From assembly GCF_900101345.1 (NCBI RefSeq), contig NZ_FMUX01000012.1, positions 62,001-126,000 of the forward strand: DNA of 64,000 bases, read 5' to 3'. Positions 35,307 through 44,321 of this stretch are shown here, piece after piece. A model generated the notes under the pieces. That model saw only the letters and a list, made by a program, of their open reading frames with translations. It was not told where the DNA came from and made no database searches. The position numbers and the translations under genes are program-made. Each line of letters begins with the position of its first letter. Position 1 is the stretch's first letter. Source of the stretch: Desulfoluna spongiiphila. GTDB lineage: Bacteria > Desulfobacterota > Desulfobacteria > Desulfobacterales > Desulfolunaceae.

Positions 35307-36989
35307 ATGGAACACAACGAATCACCGGAAGGCGACAAGGCCTTAAAAATCATTCCCCTGGGAGGCCTGGGCGAGATCGGGCTTAACATGATGGTGATCG
35401 AGTACGGTGGTGACGCGATCATCATCGATGCCGGATTGATGTTCCCGGAAGATTACATGCTCGGGATCGATATTGTGATTCCGTCCATGGATTACATCAA
35501 ACAGAACGCCTCACGCATTCTGGCGGTGATCCTGACCCATGCACACGAAGACCATATCGGTGCCCTGCCCTACCTTTTAAAAGAGGTGGACATCCCGGTG
35601 TACGGCACCTCCTTTACCCTGGGCGTGGTCCGCAGGAAACTCGAAGAGCAGGCCGGCCTGGGGTCCTCTTCCCTGAACGTGTTCCACGCAGGGGAGCTGC
35701 TCCGCATCGGGCCCTTTGAAGTGGATCCCATCCGGGTAAGCCATTCCACCGTGGACGGGGTGGGGCTTGCCGTCCGGACACCCCGTGGCGTGATTGTCCA
35801 TACCGGTGATTTCAAGATCAACCTGTCGGGCAAAGAGTCCACCATGACCGACGTCAACAGCTTTGCCCGGTATGGGGAAAAGGGCGTATTGGCCCTTTTG
35901 TCCGACTCCACCAACGTGGAGAAACATGGGTACACCATCTCCGACAGCGAGGTGGCGGACTCCCTGAGGCGCATCGCGTTTGATGCCGAAGGGCGCATTG
36001 TCGTGGCCCTTTTTGCCTCCAACGTGGCGCGTATCCAGCAGATCGTGGACATTGCCGAAATGAAGGGGTGCAAGGTGGTTTTCTGCGGCCGCTCCGTGGA
36101 GCTCACCGTGAAAATCGCCCGGGAACTGGGCTACCTCCAGATTCCTGCCGGCATGGAACTGGACATCCGGCGCAGCAACGATTTCCCGGCCAACCGCCTG
36201 ATCCTTATCACCACGGGAAGCCAGGGAGAGCCCATGAGCGCCCTGGCCCGCATGGCCGCCGGCAACCACAAGCACATCAAGATCCGAAAAGACGACACCA
36301 TTGTCTTTTCGTCCAAGATCATCCCGGGCAACGAGAAGGCCATCGCCGGGATCATCAACACCATCTATCGACTGGGCGCCAACGTGGTGTACGAAAAGAC
36401 CGCACCGGTGCACGTCTCGGGCCATGCCCATCAGGAAGAGCTCAAGACCATGATGCACCTGACCCGGCCCCGGTACTTTATCCCCATCCACGGCGAGTAC
36501 CGCCACCTGGTCCATCACTCCCGCCTGGCGCAGTCCGCAGGCATCCCCGAGGAGAATGTGGTCCTGGCCGAAAACGGGGACATCATCACCTTTGACGACG
36601 ACGGCGCCCGCCTGGACGGCAAGGTGCCCACAGGGCGCGTGCTGGTGGACGGCAAAGGGGTGGGGGACGTGGGGCGCAGCGTCCTGAAAGAGCGTCAGAT
36701 GCTGGCGGAAGACGGGCTGGTGGTGGTGACCATCGTGTTTGACGAAGAGACCGGGGTCATTGTGTACGGCCCGGAGATCGTCTCCAGAGGGTTTGTCTTC
36801 TGGACGGCCACGGGGCACCTCCTGGACGACGCCCAGTGCGTGATCCTGGAAGTGGTGGAGGAGATCGGCATGGACGCCCCCAACCGCACAGACCTCATCC
36901 GGTCCAAAATTCAAAAGGCGCTGCGCCAGTACTTTAACTTTACCATCAAGCGCCGACCCATCATTGTTCCCGTTATCATGGAGCTTTAG
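35307..36989 (+). CDS. rnj: Ribonuclease J
   Basis: A 560-residue metallo-beta-lactamase/beta-CASP ribonuclease acting in RNA decay and maturation as both endonuclease and 5'-exonuclease. The zinc motif HAHEDHIGALPYL (about 74-86) is complete, with HTGDF (about 165), the beta-CASP segments (DSTNVEKHGYT; GRIVVALFASNVARIQQI), TTGSQGEPMSALARMA, HVSGHAHQEEL (motif C) and PIHGEYRHL. The C-terminal domain ends VPVIMEL. The length matches bacterial RNase J. The downstream FtsK gene starts six bases after its stop, so the two form an operon. Confidence 0.95.
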   Translation: MEHNESPEGDKALKIIPLGGLGEIGLNMMVIEYGGDAIIIDAGLMFPEDYMLGIDIVIPSMDYIKQNASRILAVILTHAHEDHIGALPYLLKEVDIPVYGTSFTLGVVRRKLEEQAGLGSSSLNVFHAGELLRIGPFEVDPIRVSHSTVDGVGLAVRTPRGVIVHTGDFKINLSGKESTMTDVNSFARYGEKGVLALLSDSTNVEKHGYTISDSEVADSLRRIAFDAEGRIVVALFASNVARIQQIVDIAEMKGCKVVFCGRSVELTVKIARELGYLQIPAGMELDIRRSNDFPANRLILITTGSQGEPMSALARMAAGNHKHIKIRKDDTIVFSSKIIPGNEKAIAGIINTIYRLGANVVYEKTAPVHVSGHAHQEELKTMMHLTRPRYFIPIHGEYRHLVHHSRLAQSAGIPEENVVLAENGDIITFDDDGARLDGKVPTGRVLVDGKGVGDVGRSVLKERQMLAEDGLVVVTIVFDEETGVIVYGPEIVSRGFVFWTATGHLLDDAQCVILEVVEEIGMDAPNRTDLIRSKIQKALRQYFNFTIKRRPIIVPVIMEL

Positions 36990-36995
36990 ATTCGG

Positions 36996-39218
36996 ATGCG
37001 AAAAGAGATCACCGGTACCCTGCTGTTTTTTCTTGTCGTGCTGACCTTGATCAGCCTGGTCTCCTACAACTGGACCGATCCATCCATCAACCATGCCGGT
37101 GGATCGGCCCATGTCAAGAACCTCTTCGGGCTCTTGGGGGCCCACATCGCCGGGTTTCTCATCGGCCTTGCCGGTATGGGGGCCTTCTGGATCCCTGTGC
37201 TCCTGCTCATTGCCAGCGTGCATTTTCTGAGCAACCGCGAGGGCAAGAGCCTCTATTTCATCACCGGCGGCGGGGTGATCCTGGTTTTTGCCACCGGGAC
37301 TCTGCTTGCCATGGTCTCGGGGCTTGACTACTACATCCTCTTCGAGAACCGGTTCCCTGCAGGGGGGCTGGTGGGCACCGTCTTTAAAGGGGCACTCCTC
37401 AAGTACACCAACCTTACCGGCGGCCTCATCATCATTAGTGTGGCCATTTTTATCGGCCTGATTCTCTCCACCGGATTCTCCTTTATCGCTTTGTATCAGT
37501 TTTTGCGAGCCCGGCTGAAAAAGAGCCGGGAGCGCCGGGCCCAGCGCAAGGTGAAAAAAGAGCTGGAAAAAAGCGTGAAGACCGCACGGGTCAAAGAGAA
37601 GAAAGCCAACAGGAAGGTGGCCAAGAGCACCCCGGCCGAAACCTGTGAGGTGAAGATCAAAAGCGTCAAGCCCAAAAAAGCCCACACCGCCACCGTGGCC
37701 CAGCAGGCCGAGTTCAGCTTCATGAGCCCTGCAGGGGAGACCCAGGGGTACCGGCTGCCCACCATCTCCTTTCTCATGGACCCCGTGGAAGAGGAGGGGG
37801 CCGTCATCGATAACGAGAGCCTGCGCATGCTCTCGGTTCTCCTTGAGAAAAAACTCGAAGATTTCGGGGTGATGGGCAAGGTCTCCGAGGTGTCCCCCGG
37901 CCCTGTCATCACCACCTTCGAATACAAGCCTGCCCCCGGGGTGAAAATCAACAAGATCGTGAACCTGGCCGACGACCTGGCCCTTGCCCTGCGGGCCATC
38001 AGCATCCGTATCGTGGCCCCCATCCCCGGCAAGGACGCCATCGGCATCGAGGTGCCCAACGACGTTCGGAGCAAGGTCTGGTTCAAGGAGATCGTCACCT
38101 CCAGCAGCTTCATCAAATCCAAGTCCCCGCTGTGCATGTGCCTGGGCCACGACATCGTGGGCAACCCCATCTCCGCCGAGCTCAACAAGATGCCCCACCT
38201 TCTCATTGCCGGTGCCACCGGCGCGGGCAAGAGCGTGGGCTTAAACGTCATGATCTCCAGCCTCCTTTTCAAGTCCACCCCGGATGACGTGCGGATGATC
38301 ATGGTGGATCCCAAGCGTATCGAACTCTCCGTCTATGACGGGATTCCCCATCTTATCACCCCGGTGGTCACGGACATGAAAAAGGCCACCAACGCCCTTT
38401 TCTGGGCCGTGCGGGAGATGGAGCGCCGCTATGAGCTCCTGGCCGAACACAAGGTGAGGAACATCGACCAGTTCAACAAGAAGGTGGAAAAGCTCGCCCA
38501 GGAGGCCAAAAAGGGGGCGCCTAAAAAAGCGGCGGCCGAAGGGGAAGAGGCCCCGGAGCCGCCTGAGAAGCTCCCCTTTATCGTGATCATCATCGACGAG
38601 CTGGCCGACCTGATGATGGTTGCCTCCCGGGATGTGGAGGTGGCCCTGACCCGCCTGGCCCAGATGGCCCGTGCCTCGGGCATCCACATCATTCTGGCCA
38701 CCCAGCGGCCCAGTGTGGATGTTCTCACCGGTATCATCAAGGCGAACTTTCCCACGCGCATCTCTTTCCAGGTCTCCTCCAAGACCGATTCGCGGACCAT
38801 CATCGACTCCAACGGGGCCGAAAACCTCCTCGGCATGGGGGACATGCTCTACCTGCCCCCGGGTACCGCAAAGCTCATGCGAATCCACGGGGCCTTTATC
38901 TCCGATGATGAGTTAAACGAGCTCATCAGTTTCTGGAAGGAGCAGCAGGGGCCGGGGTACGACACCTCCATCCTTGATACACCCCCTGAGGCCGCAGCCG
39001 CCGAGGGAGGCGATGAGGACTACGACGAAAAGTACGATGAAGCCGTGGCCCTTGTGACCCGTACCCGCCAGGCCTCCATCTCCAGCGTGCAGCGTCACCT
39101 GCGCATCGGGTACAACCGGGCCGCCCGCATCATCGAAGCCATGGAGCGCGACGGGGTCATCGGCCCTGCCGACGGATCCAAGTCCCGGGAAATCCTGGTG
39201 GCTTCCTACGACGAGTAG
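36996..39218 (+). CDS. ftsK: DNA translocase FtsK/SpoIIIE
   Basis: A 740-residue DNA pump that coordinates chromosome segregation with division. The N-terminus has four TM segments (about 8-165), a short Lys-rich linker (170-240), then the alpha/beta motor (about 270-650) with Walker A GATGAGKSVGLNVM and Walker B PFIVIIIDELADLMMV. A short insertion of Lys/Ala/Glu residues lies in the motor (KKGAPKKAAAEGEEAPEPP). The gamma winged-helix (about 670-735; ISSVQRHLRIGYNRAARIIE) recognises KOPS-type sequences. It follows RNase J by six bases. The stop codon is followed at once by an inverted copy of the 170-bp repeat, whose far hairpin acts as terminator. Confidence 0.95.
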   Translation: MRKEITGTLLFFLVVLTLISLVSYNWTDPSINHAGGSAHVKNLFGLLGAHIAGFLIGLAGMGAFWIPVLLLIASVHFLSNREGKSLYFITGGGVILVFATGTLLAMVSGLDYYILFENRFPAGGLVGTVFKGALLKYTNLTGGLIIISVAIFIGLILSTGFSFIALYQFLRARLKKSRERRAQRKVKKELEKSVKTARVKEKKANRKVAKSTPAETCEVKIKSVKPKKAHTATVAQQAEFSFMSPAGETQGYRLPTISFLMDPVEEEGAVIDNESLRMLSVLLEKKLEDFGVMGKVSEVSPGPVITTFEYKPAPGVKINKIVNLADDLALALRAISIRIVAPIPGKDAIGIEVPNDVRSKVWFKEIVTSSSFIKSKSPLCMCLGHDIVGNPISAELNKMPHLLIAGATGAGKSVGLNVMISSLLFKSTPDDVRMIMVDPKRIELSVYDGIPHLITPVVTDMKKATNALFWAVREMERRYELLAEHKVRNIDQFNKKVEKLAQEAKKGAPKKAAAEGEEAPEPPEKLPFIVIIIDELADLMMVASRDVEVALTRLAQMARASGIHIILATQRPSVDVLTGIIKANFPTRISFQVSSKTDSRTIIDSNGAENLLGMGDMLYLPPGTAKLMRIHGAFISDDELNELISFWKEQQGPGYDTSILDTPPEAAAAEGGDEDYDEKYDEAVALVTRTRQASISSVQRHLRIGYNRAARIIEAMERDGVIGPADGSKSREILVASYDE

Positions 39219-39219
39219 G

Positions 39220-39391
39220 ACTTCCGGCGGTAAGGCGTGCCACCTTGAAAGCAGGCTGAGAATGCGTTTTGTCCCCTCGCTTTCCGGGTCAAATCACATT
39301 CGCCTTTAGAATGAAATTGAATCAAGAATTATTTTAAAACCTGTTTGTTAAACTTTTTAAAAGTTTAGCCCCCGGCAGGGCTGCCGGAGGC
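39220..39391 (-). repeat. 170-bp structured repeat, inverted copy
   Basis: Reverse-orientation copy of the 170-bp element (reference copy 53538-53707), starting two bases after the ftsK stop codon. The outer ends are CTTCCGGCGG at 39221 and CTGCCGGAGGC ending 39391. Internal hairpins are kept: TAAACTTTT/AAAAGTTTA (a compensatory change from CAAACTTTT/AAAAGTTTG) and AAGGTG/CGCCTT. The copy is diverged in the central GCGAATG arm. Confidence 0.85.
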
Positions 39392-39400
39392 TTTTTTGTT
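39368..39400 (+). terminator. ftsK: Terminator formed by the repeat end, after ftsK
   Basis: GCCCCCGGCA and TGCCGGAGGC pair around GGGC and are followed by TTTTTTG. It is the end hairpin of the inverted repeat copy and would terminate the RNase J-FtsK transcript. Confidence 0.75.
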
Positions 39401-39435
39401 TTTATTATCTGACATGTCAGGAAAGATGGTGTTGT

Positions 39436-40092
39436 ATGGCTTTGAACAGATCATTGATCGACAGTGTAAAAGGTTTTTTGAGCCTTGAGGAGGGCACGCG
39501 CCTTTACACCATTGCCGCCGAGGCGGCAAAGATGGGACCCTGCCTTGAGATTGGCAGCTATTGCGGAAAATCCACCCTCTGGATTGGTGAGGCGTGCCGC
39601 GAGGCAGGAAGCGTTCTTTTTGCCGTGGACCATCACCGGGGGTCGGAAGAGCAGCAGAAAGGGGAGATGTTTTTCGACGCCGACCTCTGGGACCCCGCCG
39701 AAGAGAAAGTCGATACCTTTTCGGTGTTCAGAAACGTCCTGGACCGGGCCGAGCTCAACGACACCGTGGTTCCCCTGGTGTCAAAATCCACGGTGGCGGG
39801 ACGCTTCTGGGCCACCCCCCTGAGCTTAGTCTTCATTGACGGCGGCCATACCTACGAGGCCGCCTACAACGATTATGCCTGCTGGGCCCGGCACGTGGTT
39901 CCCGGCGGTTACCTTTTGATCCATGACATCTACGACTCCATCGAAGAGGGGGGCCAGGCGCCTCACCATATCTACAAGATGGCCGTGGCCTCCGGACAGT
40001 TCGAGGTGCTGGAACGCACCGGTTCCTTAGGCGTTCTCAGGCGCTATCCCTGCGGCGTTCTCCCCTTGGATCTTCCTGAAAAAGACTATTAG
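39436..40092 (+). CDS. Class I SAM-dependent methyltransferase
   Basis: A 218-residue methyltransferase of the Methyltransf_24 type. Motifs: CLEIGSYCGKSTLWIGEA (about 36-53, SAM loop), LFAVDHHRGSEE (acidic loop), LVFIDGGHTYEAAYNDYACW (about 130-149) and VVPGGYLLIHDIYDS. The DGGHxYE motif is typical of the group related to O-methyltransferases and cephalosporin hydroxylase-like proteins. The substrate is unknown. It is a single gene after the ftsK-linked repeat; a GC-rich hairpin follows. Confidence 0.82.
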   Translation: MALNRSLIDSVKGFLSLEEGTRLYTIAAEAAKMGPCLEIGSYCGKSTLWIGEACREAGSVLFAVDHHRGSEEQQKGEMFFDADLWDPAEEKVDTFSVFRNVLDRAELNDTVVPLVSKSTVAGRFWATPLSLVFIDGGHTYEAAYNDYACWARHVVPGGYLLIHDIYDSIEEGGQAPHHIYKMAVASGQFEVLERTGSLGVLRRYPCGVLPLDLPEKDY

Positions 40093-40112
40093 CAACAGCT
40101 TCGTTCAACCCA

Positions 40113-40136
40113 GCCCCCGGCGGAGCTGCCGGGGGC
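40113..40136 (+). terminator. Repeat-related hairpin after the methyltransferase gene
   Basis: GCCCCCGGC (40113-40121) and GCCGGGGGC (40128-40136) form a perfect 9-bp stem with a 6-base loop, 20 bp after the stop. It matches the end hairpin of the 170-bp repeat without the rest of the element. Confidence 0.65.
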
Positions 40137-40584
40137 AAATGGGGATGCCGTGGGAATGTGCGTGAAGCCGGAGGCGAAGCGGTCGGTTCATGCTAACGAT
40201 CAGGGCTTGGCGCCCACACGGCGGCCCATGGTCCTCAGCGACTGCCCCTCCTTTTTCTGATGCCTCCCATGGCTGTGTGTCCGTCTATTGGTACGAAGGG
40301 TATTGCTCACCTGTGCTCACTCTGATAAACTATGTCCATCTTCGTAGGCCTTAGAGCCTTCGTTCCTTCCTTTCCGAGCCTCTGCGCCGCGTTCGTTTCC
40401 GACTCGCCACGTCCAATGTTTCATTCCTTGTTTATCTTTTCATGTGTGGGATGCCTGCAGGATATCCCTTTATCAATGCCCTGATCCGGGAAGCCGCCTT
40501 TGTGAGCGGACGGCCCGCATCGTCAGGCGGTGTCATTCCCCTTGGTTCCAGCCGTCACACAACCCAATCTGAGAGGTGGTTACG
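40137..40584. other. Intergenic region upstream of the oxidase cluster
   Basis: About 450 bp without a credible gene. A pyrimidine-rich tract with GAGCCTCTGCGCC at about 40376-40390 recalls the CTCTGCG-type phrases that recur between genes in many bacteria. The promoter of the oxidase operon should be here but is not obvious. GAGAGGTGG at 40571-40579 is the ribosome-binding site of the next gene. Confidence 0.35.
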
Positions 40585-41010
40585 ATGGTCGAGTTCATCT
40601 ACGGTTTACTGGAGAGCGTCGGGTTTGCCCATCCCCTGCATCCCGCGGCAACCCATATTCCCATGGGGCTTGTGATGGGAGCCCTGATTTTTCGTATGGT
40701 GGCGATTTTTACGTCCATGAAAGAGCTGTCACGGACCGGGTATCATTGCGCTGTTCTTGGCTTGCTGGGCACCCCCCCCACGGTGGTCCTGGGGTGGATG
40801 GACTGGCAGTATCGCTATGGAGGGGAATGGGAGTTTCTTATCGGGCTTAAAATGGTGCTGGCCCTGACCCTTATGGTGATTCTTATTTTGATTGTTGCCC
40901 TGGATGATCCCGAGACTCCCCGCCTGGACCTTCGAAGTTTTTTGTATGTTCTGGGTATTGCAAATGTCATCGGGTTGGGCTTTTCCGGGGGTGAACTCAT
41001 TTACGGTTGA
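40585..41010 (+). CDS. DUF2231-like membrane protein
   Basis: A 141-residue protein with about four TM segments, resembling DUF2231 proteins: HPLHPAATHIPMGLVMGALIF (about 18-38) with several histidines at the first membrane segment, then helices around 55-75, 90-108 and 120-140. The histidine pattern may bind haem or metal. The start at 40585 was chosen because GAGAGGTGG lies at the right distance. It is the first gene of the oxidase cluster, 11 bp before the DOMON gene. Confidence 0.75.
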   Translation: MVEFIYGLLESVGFAHPLHPAATHIPMGLVMGALIFRMVAIFTSMKELSRTGYHCAVLGLLGTPPTVVLGWMDWQYRYGGEWEFLIGLKMVLALTLMVILILIVALDDPETPRLDLRSFLYVLGIANVIGLGFSGGELIYG

Positions 41011-41021
41011 CGGAGGATGCT

Positions 41022-41564
41022 ATGAAACGCTTGGCTTTCGGGCTCATGCTTCTGGTTCTTTTGTGGGGCGGCTGGACTCTGGCAAGTTCCCATGATTTTC
41101 AGCATACCATTGACGACGGCCCCATGAGTTTCAGCTGGACGGTGGACGGTGAAAATCTCCATGTGAAGCTCACCGGAAAAACCACGGGGTGGGTAGGGGT
41201 GGGATTCAACCCGGAAAAGATGATGAAGGGTGCCAATTTCATCATGGGGTACGTGAAAGGCGGGAAGGTCAAGGTGACGGATCACATCGGGAACAATGAG
41301 CGCAACCACAAGGCCGACAAAAAATCCGGAGGGGCGAACAACACCTCGGACATCGCAGGCTCCGAAGAGGGAGGCGTGACAGAGATTTTTTTCACCATCC
41401 CTTTAAACTCCGGCGACTCAACCGACACAGCCCTTGACCCCGGGGGTGTTACCACGGTCCTGCTGGGAATGGGGGGAGGCCGGGACAGCTTTCGATCGGT
41501 CCACAAATTCCGGTCGGTGCACCAGGTGACCCTTTCGACGGGTGCCTCGGAGAAGGTCAAGTGA
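41022..41564 (+). CDS. Secreted DOMON-domain protein
   Basis: A 180-residue protein with a signal peptide (MKRLAFGLMLLVLLWGGWTLA) and a DOMON domain (about 25-165): FSWTVDGENLHVKLTGKTTGWVGVGFNP, then MKGANFIMGYVKGGKVKVTDH. DOMON domains bind b-haem or sugars at the cell surface and often link to electron transfer. The start at 41022 has GGAGG 5-10 bases upstream. Its stop overlaps the GTG start of the SCO gene (GTGA), so it is coupled to oxidase assembly genes and may carry electrons or haem for the oxidase. Confidence 0.85.
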   Translation: MKRLAFGLMLLVLLWGGWTLASSHDFQHTIDDGPMSFSWTVDGENLHVKLTGKTTGWVGVGFNPEKMMKGANFIMGYVKGGKVKVTDHIGNNERNHKADKKSGGANNTSDIAGSEEGGVTEIFFTIPLNSGDSTDTALDPGGVTTVLLGMGGGRDSFRSVHKFRSVHQVTLSTGASEKVK

Positions 41565-42418
41565 TCCGGGCGGCGGCCACCGCCCTTTGTGTGCTGGCCC
41601 TTGCTCTGGGTGGTGCCACCCTGGGGTTTTCCCATGGCGAGATGGACCATGAACCGGAGAGCCCTGTTGACGCCCCCATGGTCACGGAGGATACGGGGGG
41701 GGGCGTGGATGTGGGGGTGGATGAAAAACCCGGAGACACCCTCTACACCGAAGGGCGGTTGTGGAACGAGAAGGGCGAGCAGGTCAACCTCGAAGAGGTG
41801 CTGGACCTTCCCACCCTGCTGATTCCCGCCTACTACAATTGCCCCCGCTCGTGCAGCTTTCTCCTGGCGGCCATGGCAACGGCGGTTCGCGACCTGGATC
41901 TGTTCCCGGGCATGGAGTACCGGGTGGTGGCCTTGAGTTTTTCCGAAGAGGAGACCCCTGCCGATGCCGCACAGGCCAAGGTTCAGTACATGAAGATTCT
42001 GGGGGGCGGATACCCGGATGAGGCGTGGACCTTTCTGGTGGGGGACCCCGAGGGCATCAAAAAGCTGTGTGCCTCCATGGGCTATCGCTATACCAGGAAT
42101 GGCCCCAACGCCTATGTTCATCCCAATGTGGCCCTGGCCGTTGCGCCCCGCGGGAAAATCATCCGGTACCTTTACGGGCCTGATTTTTTAACCGCTGACA
42201 TCAAAAAGGGGCTGCAGGAGGCCGCCGACGGGGTGGCGTCCGTGTCCATTCGAAAGGTGGTGACCTTCTGCTTTGATTACGATCCCGAAAGCCGGGGCTA
42301 TGTGCTCAATGTGTACCGAACCATGGGCACCGTGACCCTGACCCTTGTGGGGCTCATGTTTCTCTACCTAGTGGTGGCTCCGAAGGTTCGGAAGCCGAAG
42401 GCAGGGGGTAGGATATAG
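41561..42418 (+). CDS. SCO1/SenC-type copper chaperone
   Basis: A 285-residue membrane-anchored thioredoxin-fold protein that delivers copper to the CuA site of cytochrome c oxidase. Signal peptide about 1-24; a His/Asp-rich segment; the copper motif CPRSC (about 93-97, C-x3-C); the later conserved His in VHPNVALAVAP; a C-terminal TM helix (about 252-275, VTLTLVGLMFLYLVV). The GTG start overlaps the DOMON gene's stop. The C-terminal anchor is typical of bacterial SCO proteins in oxidase operons. Confidence 0.9.
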   Translation: MIRAAATALCVLALALGGATLGFSHGEMDHEPESPVDAPMVTEDTGGGVDVGVDEKPGDTLYTEGRLWNEKGEQVNLEEVLDLPTLLIPAYYNCPRSCSFLLAAMATAVRDLDLFPGMEYRVVALSFSEEETPADAAQAKVQYMKILGGGYPDEAWTFLVGDPEGIKKLCASMGYRYTRNGPNAYVHPNVALAVAPRGKIIRYLYGPDFLTADIKKGLQEAADGVASVSIRKVVTFCFDYDPESRGYVLNVYRTMGTVTLTLVGLMFLYLVVAPKVRKPKAGGRI

Positions 42419-42686
42419 GGAGTTATTTCGGCCAAAACCAAGCATTTCAGGAAAGCCTCACCTCGTCCTTTTTTGAATAATGAAATGGGTATCTCCTGCA
42501 GAAGGCGGTTGCCGGATGCCATCCTTCACGCGAATGCCCCGATAATTCATGCGTAACCAAAGCTTCCATGCATTTGCCACAGGGTTTCAAGATGCCCCCA
42601 CCTTGCCGCCCGAGGTTTTGCTTTTTGTTCTTTTATTTTTTTTCAGCAACTTTACGTTTTTGATTGCCTTTGAATGGAGATCAGAG

Positions 42687-44321
42687 ATGGAAAAAGTTCC
42701 CTCTTTTTTTGAGACACCGGCACCGCCCCGTTTCACCGGCGTGCTCTCCTGGCTCATCACCACGGACCACAAGCGGATCGGGCTCATGTATCTTTTCGTG
42801 ATCCTCTTCTGGTTTGTGGTGGCCATGTTTCTGGGCGGGCTGATGCGCCTTGAGTTGATGTTCAGGGGAGAGACCCTCATGGGGGCCGAGTCTTACAACG
42901 CCCTGTTTACTCTCCACGGGGTGATCATGATTTTTCTCTTTATCATCCCCGGGATCCCTGCCATCTTCGGGAACTTTTTTCTGCCCATCCAGATCGGCAC
43001 GGACGATGTCTTTTTTCCGAAGCTCAACCTGCTCTCCTGGTACCTCTACGTCACAGGCGGGCTTCTGGCCCTGTCCACCCTGTTTATCGGCGGGCCGCCG
43101 GACACCGGCTGGACTTTTTACGTGCCCTTCAGCGTGGGCACCAACAGCAATGTCTCCACCGCTGTTTTTGCCGCCTTTGTGCTGGGGCTGGCGAGCATGC
43201 TTACCGGCATCAATTTTGTCACCACCATCCACCGGATGCGCAGCGAAAAGATGGGCTGGCTCCAGCTTCCCCTGTTTACCTGGAGCCTTTACGCCACAAG
43301 CTGGGTGCAGATCCTGGCCACGCCGGTGGTCTCCATCACCCTGCTTCTCATCATGGTGGAACGGTTTCTGGGGGTGGGGCTCTTTGATCCGGCCAAGGGT
43401 GGCGATCCCATTCTCTACCAGCACCTCTTCTGGATGTACTCCCACCCGGCGGTGTACATCATGATCCTTCCCGGCATGGGGGTGATCTCCGAGGTGATGG
43501 CGGTTTTTGCCAGAAAGCCTGTCTTCGGCTACAAGGCCATGGCCTTTTCCAGCCTTGCCATTGCCGTGGTGGGCTCCCTGGTGTGGGCCCACCACATGTA
43601 CACCAGCGGCATGAGCGATACGGCGGTGTTTGTTTTCTCCCTGTTGACCTTTCTTGTTGCCATCCCGTCTGCCATCAAGGTGTTCAGTTGGGTGGCCACC
43701 CTGTACAAGGGCTCCATCCTGATGACCCCGCCGCTTTTTTTCGGCCTGTGCTTTATTTATCTTTTTTCCGTGGGCGGGCTCACCGGCCTGGTGCTGGGGG
43801 CTGCCGGGCCCGACATCCATGTGCACGACACCTACTTTGTGGTGGCCCATTTCCACTTCACCATGTTCGGCGGCACCGGGTTTGCTTTTTTTGCGGCCCT
43901 TCATCACTGGTGGCCCAAGATGTTCGGGCGGATGTATGATTTTACGGCGGCTTACTGGGCGGCGTTTCTTGTGACCTTCGGGTTTCTCCTCCACTATATC
44001 CCCATGTTTATCTTGGGGTTCCAGGGCATGCCGAGACGCTACTACGACTACCTGCCGGAGTATGAGACCGGCAACTTCGTGGCGGGTTTCGGTGCGGCTT
44101 TCATGCTGGCGGGCCTGGTGTTGATGCTGGCAAACCTTTTGGTGTCCCTGAAGCGGGGGAGGGTTGCCGCCTCCGACCCCTGGGGAGGGACCACCCTGGA
44201 GTGGACGGTGCCTTCACCGCCGCCTTTGCATAACTTTATACAGGAGCCGGTGGTCCCCGATTACCCGTACGACTTTACGGAAATAATGAAGACACGGAGC
44301 GGTGACGCGGAGGTCTCATGA
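42687..44321 (+). CDS. ctaD: Haem-copper oxidase subunit I, A2 type
   Basis: A 544-residue 12-TM catalytic subunit that reduces O2 to water and pumps protons. Haem and copper ligands are visible: LHGVIMIF (low-spin haem His), MYSHPAVYIMILPG (CuB His and cross-linked Tyr), VWAHHMYTSGM (two CuB His) and HFHFTMFGG (haem His pair). The YSHPAV motif, in place of GHPEV, places it in the A2 subfamily, where Tyr-Ser replaces the Glu of the D-channel. The start at 42687 (MEKVPSFFETPAPPRF) has GGAGA upstream; the frame is open back to 42549. The stop overlaps the subunit III start. Confidence 0.95.
   Translation: MEKVPSFFETPAPPRFTGVLSWLITTDHKRIGLMYLFVILFWFVVAMFLGGLMRLELMFRGETLMGAESYNALFTLHGVIMIFLFIIPGIPAIFGNFFLPIQIGTDDVFFPKLNLLSWYLYVTGGLLALSTLFIGGPPDTGWTFYVPFSVGTNSNVSTAVFAAFVLGLASMLTGINFVTTIHRMRSEKMGWLQLPLFTWSLYATSWVQILATPVVSITLLLIMVERFLGVGLFDPAKGGDPILYQHLFWMYSHPAVYIMILPGMGVISEVMAVFARKPVFGYKAMAFSSLAIAVVGSLVWAHHMYTSGMSDTAVFVFSLLTFLVAIPSAIKVFSWVATLYKGSILMTPPLFFGLCFIYLFSVGGLTGLVLGAAGPDIHVHDTYFVVAHFHFTMFGGTGFAFFAALHHWWPKMFGRMYDFTAAYWAAFLVTFGFLLHYIPMFILGFQGMPRRYYDYLPEYETGNFVAGFGAAFMLAGLVLMLANLLVSLKRGRVAASDPWGGTTLEWTVPSPPPLHNFIQEPVVPDYPYDFTEIMKTRSGDAEVS

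Noticed and set aside
35577..38198. An 873-codon minus-strand open frame across RNase J and FtsK
   Set aside because: It is an antisense shadow spanning two certain genes, with His/Gly/Asp-rich low-complexity composition and no ribosome-binding site.
42681..43994. A 437-codon minus-strand open frame opposite ctaD
   Set aside because: Composition is His/Gly/Lys-rich low complexity, and the plus strand encodes a certain oxidase subunit.
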